Assembly (NCBI GenBank): GCA_963777895.1 | Contig: CAVZSF010000002.1 | Location: forward strand, 186,001-250,000 | Source of the DNA: UBA2241 sp963777895 | GTDB taxonomy: Bacteria > Actinomycetota > Thermoleophilia > UBA2241 | Reading direction: 5' to 3' | Length of the DNA stretch: 64,000 nt | Part shown: piece by piece, positions 60,267 to 64,000 of the stretch | Layout of the letters: each line of letters starts with the position of its first letter | Position numbering within the stretch: the first letter of the stretch is position 1 | Notes under the pieces: generated by a model | What the model was told of the DNA's origin: nothing | The model's database searches: none | The model's input: the letters and a program-made list of their open reading frames with translations, nothing else | Translations under genes and position numbers: made by a program

Positions 60267-62551
60267 GCGAGAAGCCGCGGCCCGACCGCCCCACGGAACG
60301 GCCCCTCGACCCCAACGAGAAGCTCAGCGTCGAGGCCGTCCTCGACGGCCTTGCCGCGTATCGGCCGCGCCGTAAGGGCTGGCATTGGCGCGAGCGCCTG
60401 CCGGAGCAGCGGCTCGGCCCCTTCGAGTACCACGAGACGAGCGAGCCGCTCGAGCGCGGCATCCCTCTGCCGGCGGCGCACTACTTCGGCAACATCGACC
60501 CGCAGCCCGACTGCTGCGTGACGACCGAGATCGCCTCCGGACGCTTCGAGGACGACATCCGTCGCATGCGCATGGCGGCCTGGCACGGCGCCGACCACAT
60601 GATGGTCATCCGCACGGCCGGGCAGAGCCACATGGACGGCCTCCTCGAGGGCACGCCCGAGGGCGTCGGCGGCATCGCCGTGACGCGCAAGCAGCTGCGC
60701 GCCACGCGGCGCGCCCTCGACCTCATCGAGGACGAGGTCGGGCGCCTCATCAACTTCCACTCCTACGTGAGCGGCGTCGCCGGCCCCGAGATGGCCGTGC
60801 TTTTCGCCGAGGAGGGCGTGAACGGAGCCCATCAGGACCCGCAGTACAACGTCCTCTACCGCAACATCAACATGTACCGCAGCTTCGTGGACGCGGCCGT
60901 GGCCAAGCACGTCATGGCGAGCGCCGGCATCGTCCAGATCGACGGCGCCCACAACGCCAACGCCACGGCCGTCCAGGCTTGGAAGGTCATGCCGGAGCTG
61001 CTCGTCCAACATGCCATCAACACGGCATACTCGCTGGCCGTCGGCATGCCCAGGGACGACATCGCCCTCTCGACGGTGCCGCCCGACGCGGCGCCGGCGC
61101 CCTGCATGCGCATGGACCTGCCCTACGCGGTCGCGCTGCGCGACCTCTTCCGCGGCATCAAGATGCGGGCGCAGCAGAACACGCGCTACATGGAGGCGGA
61201 TGGGCGCGACGCCACCGTCTCGCACGTCATGAACCTCATGATCAGCCGCCTCACGAGCGCCGACATCCAGAGCACGATCACGCCCGACGAGGGTCGCAAC
61301 GTGCCCTGGCACTACAACAACGTGGCGGCCGTGAACACCGCGAAGCAGAGCCTGGTCGGTATGGACGGCCTGCGCGAGATGGTGAAGCTCGACCGCGACG
61401 CGCCGGAGCTCAAGCAGAAGGTGCGCGAGCTCAAGGAGCGCGCGGTGCTCTTCCTCGAGGCGATGGTGCGGGACGGCGGCTACTTCGCCGCCGTCGAGGA
61501 GGCGTATTTCGTCGACAGCGGCCTCTACCCTGAGACCAACGACGACGGCATCGCCCGCAAGGCCGACGGCGGCGTGGCCGCCGGCACCATCGTCGAACGC
61601 GCGCCTGACTACATGGCCCCCGTGTGCCATCACTTCGGCGACAACCATCTGCCCGAAGGGTACGGCGACACGGACGACGGGGACGGCGCCGGCGCGGGCG
61701 GCGAAGCCGCCGCCGGCGCCCACAAGGTCTGCGACCTCATCGGCGGCTGCACGCTGTGCGAGCCGTCGCTCATCCCCTTCGTCGACGAGCTCGACCCCGA
61801 GGACAACGTCAACGTCCGCCTGGAGCGCACGCGCGAGCTGCGCGAGAAGGGTCTCGTGAAGCCGGAGGTCGAGTGGGCCGCGGACGGCATCGTCGTCGTG
61901 ACGATGTTCCTGCCGGCGTCCGAGCGCGTGGCCGAGTTCGCCGCCCTCGAGTTCGGCAAGGCCATGAACCTGCAGGACCCCGAGGTCATCAACAAGCAGG
62001 TCATGCATCCGGCGGAAGGCACGCTCATCGAGCTGAAGGGCCGGCTGGACGTGGCGGTCGACCCCGCGACGCTGGTGATCCCCGACAAGCCCGAGGCGCT
62101 CAGCGACGAGGAGATCAAGGCGTTTGTCGTCGATCGGGGCCTCAAGGTCGTAGCCGCGACGGTGGGCGAGGACGAGCACTCCGTCGGCATGCGCGAGATC
62201 ATCGACATCAAGCATGGCGGCCTCGAGAAGTGGGGCGTCGCCTGCGAGTACCTGGGCACCTCCGTGCCGATCGAGAAGGTGCTGGATGCGGCCATAGAGC
62301 ACGCCGCCCAGGCGGTGCTCATCTCGACGATCATCACGCACGGCGAGATGCACCGCATCAACATGCAGAAGCTCGCCGACCTCGCCGAGGAGAAGGGCGT
62401 GCGTGACAAGTTGCTCCTCATCGCGGGCGGGACGCAGGTCACGGACGAGATGGCGAAGGGCTGGGGCATGGACGCGGGCTTCGGCCGCGGTACCAAGGGC
62501 ATCAACGTCGCCTCGTTCATCGTGCAGACGATGCGCGAGCGTGGCATGTGA
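60263..62551 (+). CDS. oraE: D-ornithine 4,5-aminomutase, large subunit (B12/PLP)
   Basis: Catalytic subunit of 762 residues that moves the terminal amino group of D-ornithine to give 2,4-diaminopentanoate. The N-terminal TIM-barrel part includes IRTAGQSHMDGLLEGTPEGVGG, NFHSYVSGVAGPEMAVLF and DAAPAPCMRMDLPYAVAL. The C-terminal Rossmann domain carries the cobalamin motif D637-x-H639-x-x-G642 (DEHSVG) with LLIAGGTQVTDEMAK following. A low-complexity Gly/Ala/Asp linker sits at about 473-490. Radical chemistry needs adenosylcobalamin and PLP. Confidence 0.95.
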   Translation: MSEKPRPDRPTERPLDPNEKLSVEAVLDGLAAYRPRRKGWHWRERLPEQRLGPFEYHETSEPLERGIPLPAAHYFGNIDPQPDCCVTTEIASGRFEDDIRRMRMAAWHGADHMMVIRTAGQSHMDGLLEGTPEGVGGIAVTRKQLRATRRALDLIEDEVGRLINFHSYVSGVAGPEMAVLFAEEGVNGAHQDPQYNVLYRNINMYRSFVDAAVAKHVMASAGIVQIDGAHNANATAVQAWKVMPELLVQHAINTAYSLAVGMPRDDIALSTVPPDAAPAPCMRMDLPYAVALRDLFRGIKMRAQQNTRYMEADGRDATVSHVMNLMISRLTSADIQSTITPDEGRNVPWHYNNVAAVNTAKQSLVGMDGLREMVKLDRDAPELKQKVRELKERAVLFLEAMVRDGGYFAAVEEAYFVDSGLYPETNDDGIARKADGGVAAGTIVERAPDYMAPVCHHFGDNHLPEGYGDTDDGDGAGAGGEAAAGAHKVCDLIGGCTLCEPSLIPFVDELDPEDNVNVRLERTRELREKGLVKPEVEWAADGIVVVTMFLPASERVAEFAALEFGKAMNLQDPEVINKQVMHPAEGTLIELKGRLDVAVDPATLVIPDKPEALSDEEIKAFVVDRGLKVVAATVGEDEHSVGMREIIDIKHGGLEKWGVACEYLGTSVPIEKVLDAAIEHAAQAVLISTIITHGEMHRINMQKLADLAEEKGVRDKLLLIAGGTQVTDEMAKGWGMDAGFGRGTKGINVASFIVQTMRERGM

Positions 62552-63927
62552 TGGCAGGTTCGAACGCGAAGAGCGGGGCGGGCGGCGAAGCCGCCCGCCC
62601 CGTCGACGCCCTCGTCTGCGAGATCGGTTCGACGACCACCGTGCTCACCGCGTTCGATGGGCTGACGCCCGAGTCCGACGGTGAGCCGCGCGTCGTCGCC
62701 CAGGGCGTGGCGCCGACGTCGGTCGCCGCCGGTGACGTGGCCATCGGCGTGAACACGGCGCGGGCGAGCCTTGAGGAAAGCAGCGGCCCGCTCGCGCCGC
62801 GTCGCACGCTCGCCACGAGCTCGGCCGCCGGCGGCCTGCGCATGACCGTGCACGGCCTCACCCAGCGCATGACGGCCATGGCGGCGCGCGAGGCTGCGCT
62901 CGGGGCCGGCGGCGTCGTCGAGTATCAGACCGCCGGCCGTGTCCGCGACCACGACCTGCGCAAGATCGACGAGGCCAGACCGAACCTGATCCTGCTCGCC
63001 GGCGGCGTGGAAGGCGGGGACTGCGACACCGTGCTCGCCAATGCGGAGCGACTCTGCGAGCTCCGCAGCCGTCCCATCGTCGTGTATGCGGGCAACTCCG
63101 TCGTCTGCAGCGACGCCCAGGACCTGCTCGAGGCGGCCGGCTTCCGCGTGCGCCTCACGAACAACGTCTATCCGGCCGTCGACGAGCTCGACATCCTGCC
63201 GGCGCGGCAGGCGATCCACGACGCCTTCGAAGAGCACATCACCCACGCCCCGGGCATGGAGCGCATCGGCGAGATCGTCAACGGAAGGATCCTGCCGACG
63301 CCCGGCGCCGTCCTGCTCGCCTGCGAGCGGCTTGCCGACGACCTCGGCGACCTCGTCGCCATCGACGTCGGCGGCGCCACGACCGACGTCCATTCCGTCA
63401 CGGAGGGCAGTCCGGAGTACGGCGCCATCCAGATGGAGCCGCAGCCGCACAGCAAGCGGACCGTCGAGGGCGACCTCGGCACCTACGTGAGCGCGCCCCA
63501 CGTCGTCGAGATGCTCGCTTTGGGGGAGCGTCCCAAGACATTGCCGCCCGCCATCCCCACGACGAGGGATGAGATCGAGGCCGCCCTGACGCTGGCCCAT
63601 TTTGCCGCCGTCACCGGGGTCCAGCGGCACGCCGGCCAGCTCATGCACCTGTACACGCCGACGGGTCGCCAGACCGTGGCGCGGGGGCGTGACCTGACCG
63701 CCTGTCAATGGGTGATCGGCACAGGCGGCGCCTTCACGCGCCTGCCCGGGGGCGAGGCGATGCTCCTCGACGTGCGCGCGAAGAACGGCGGCGAGCGGCT
63801 GCTGCCGCCGTCGGACGCGCGCTGCGTCGTGGACCGCGCCTACATCTTCGCCTGCTGCGGCGCCCTCCTCGCGCACTTCCCGGATGAGGCCGTGGTGGCG
63901 CTCCTGCGCGCCAGCCTCGGCGTCTGA
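62551..63927 (+). CDS. GlmL/MutL-type ATPase, likely reactivator of the B12 aminomutase
   Basis: The 458-residue protein has an actin-like/ASKHA ATPase fold: CEIGSTTTVLTAFDG (phosphate 1), NLILLAGGVEGGDCDTVLANAERLC, LVAIDVGGATTDVHSV (phosphate 2) and VIGTGGAFTRLPGG (adenosine loop). Proteins of the GlmL/MutL group accompany glutamate mutase and ornithine aminomutase and are thought to reactivate the cobalamin enzyme after damage. The ATG overlaps the oraE stop, so it is made with the mutase. The function is inferred from family and context. Confidence 0.85.
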   Translation: MAGSNAKSGAGGEAARPVDALVCEIGSTTTVLTAFDGLTPESDGEPRVVAQGVAPTSVAAGDVAIGVNTARASLEESSGPLAPRRTLATSSAAGGLRMTVHGLTQRMTAMAAREAALGAGGVVEYQTAGRVRDHDLRKIDEARPNLILLAGGVEGGDCDTVLANAERLCELRSRPIVVYAGNSVVCSDAQDLLEAAGFRVRLTNNVYPAVDELDILPARQAIHDAFEEHITHAPGMERIGEIVNGRILPTPGAVLLACERLADDLGDLVAIDVGGATTDVHSVTEGSPEYGAIQMEPQPHSKRTVEGDLGTYVSAPHVVEMLALGERPKTLPPAIPTTRDEIEAALTLAHFAAVTGVQRHAGQLMHLYTPTGRQTVARGRDLTACQWVIGTGGAFTRLPGGEAMLLDVRAKNGGERLLPPSDARCVVDRAYIFACCGALLAHFPDEAVVALLRASLGV

Positions 63928-64000
63928 CGCCTGTCGTACACTCTGACGGGCGGACGACGCCGTGCCACACGGCGGCACCCAGACAATGCGCGTGACGCAC
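63928..64000 (+). other. End of window after the ornithine operon
   Basis: TACACT at 63937-63942 repeats the -10 hexamer used upstream of other genes here and may start another unit. The 73 nt are too short to identify a gene. The expected ornithine racemase gene is not seen inside the window. Confidence 0.25.

Overview
The window is about 64 kb of very GC-rich DNA with dense, often overlapping genes, many GTG/TTG starts, and the gene content of a monoderm (Gram-positive-type) bacterium. The best fit is a deep-branching actinobacterium of the Thermoleophilia/Coriobacteriia kind. Supporting points are the PhoH-YbeY-DagK-Cdd-Era block, a heliorhodopsin (a family known from monoderms), a Dlt-like envelope cluster, a bacterial type A RNase P RNA, and no outer-membrane genes. 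Placement below phylum is inference. I recognise no transposase, integrase, phage gene, CRISPR array or classical DNA-binding regulator.

Layout. (1) 1-4 kb: housekeeping genes (phoH end, ybeY, a diacylglycerol-kinase/PAP2 fusion, cdd, era, deoC, hisI). (2) 4-10 kb: a GT39 glycosyltransferase, a flippase-like membrane protein, pfkA, a secreted lytic-transglycosylase-like protein with a long untranslated leader, and tRNA-Leu(CAA). (3) 10-18 kb: a heliorhodopsin facing a seven-gene cluster of acyl carrier protein, DltX-like micropeptide, ANL ligase, DltD-like SGNH protein, DltB-like MBOAT protein, second SGNH protein and Tat-exported esterase. This looks like a divergent D-alanylation-type system that loads an acyl or aminoacyl group and transfers it to an envelope polymer. 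(4) 18-30 kb: two separate MoxR ATPase/VWA pairs, an M42 peptidase, a heavily frameshifted C69 dipeptidase, an enolase-superfamily gene with one frameshift, an amidohydrolase and a TIM-barrel isomerase. (5) 30-45 kb: redox and sugar metabolism, with a DhaL-DegV fusion, three-gene transhydrogenase (pntAA-pntAB-pntB), a cupin, and a complete pentose-phosphate set (tkt-tal-pgi-gnd-zwf-pgl). (6) 45-57 kb: a decayed lipoprotein gene, rnpB, small membrane and cupin proteins, an SGNH-like protein, addB-addA for recombinational repair, and a diguanylate cyclase. (7) 57-64 kb: an operon for adenosylcobalamin-dependent ornithine catabolism (ord-ortA-ortB-oraS-oraE plus a GlmL/MutL-type ATPase).

How it fits together. 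The pentose-phosphate genes make NADPH and pntAB exchanges reducing equivalents with NAD(H). The ornithine operon converts D-ornithine through 2,4-diaminopentanoate and 2-amino-4-oxopentanoate to alanine and acetyl-CoA, so amino-acid fermentation or catabolism is likely. Its leader carries a good promoter, a perfect 9-bp inverted repeat, a 21-codon ORF with four consecutive prolines, and a hairpin.

Data quality. Several otherwise conserved genes carry single-base frameshifts, three of them extra G in short G runs. They are more likely sequencing or assembly errors than true pseudogenes. The C69 gene has so many shifts that either decay or a poor local assembly is possible.
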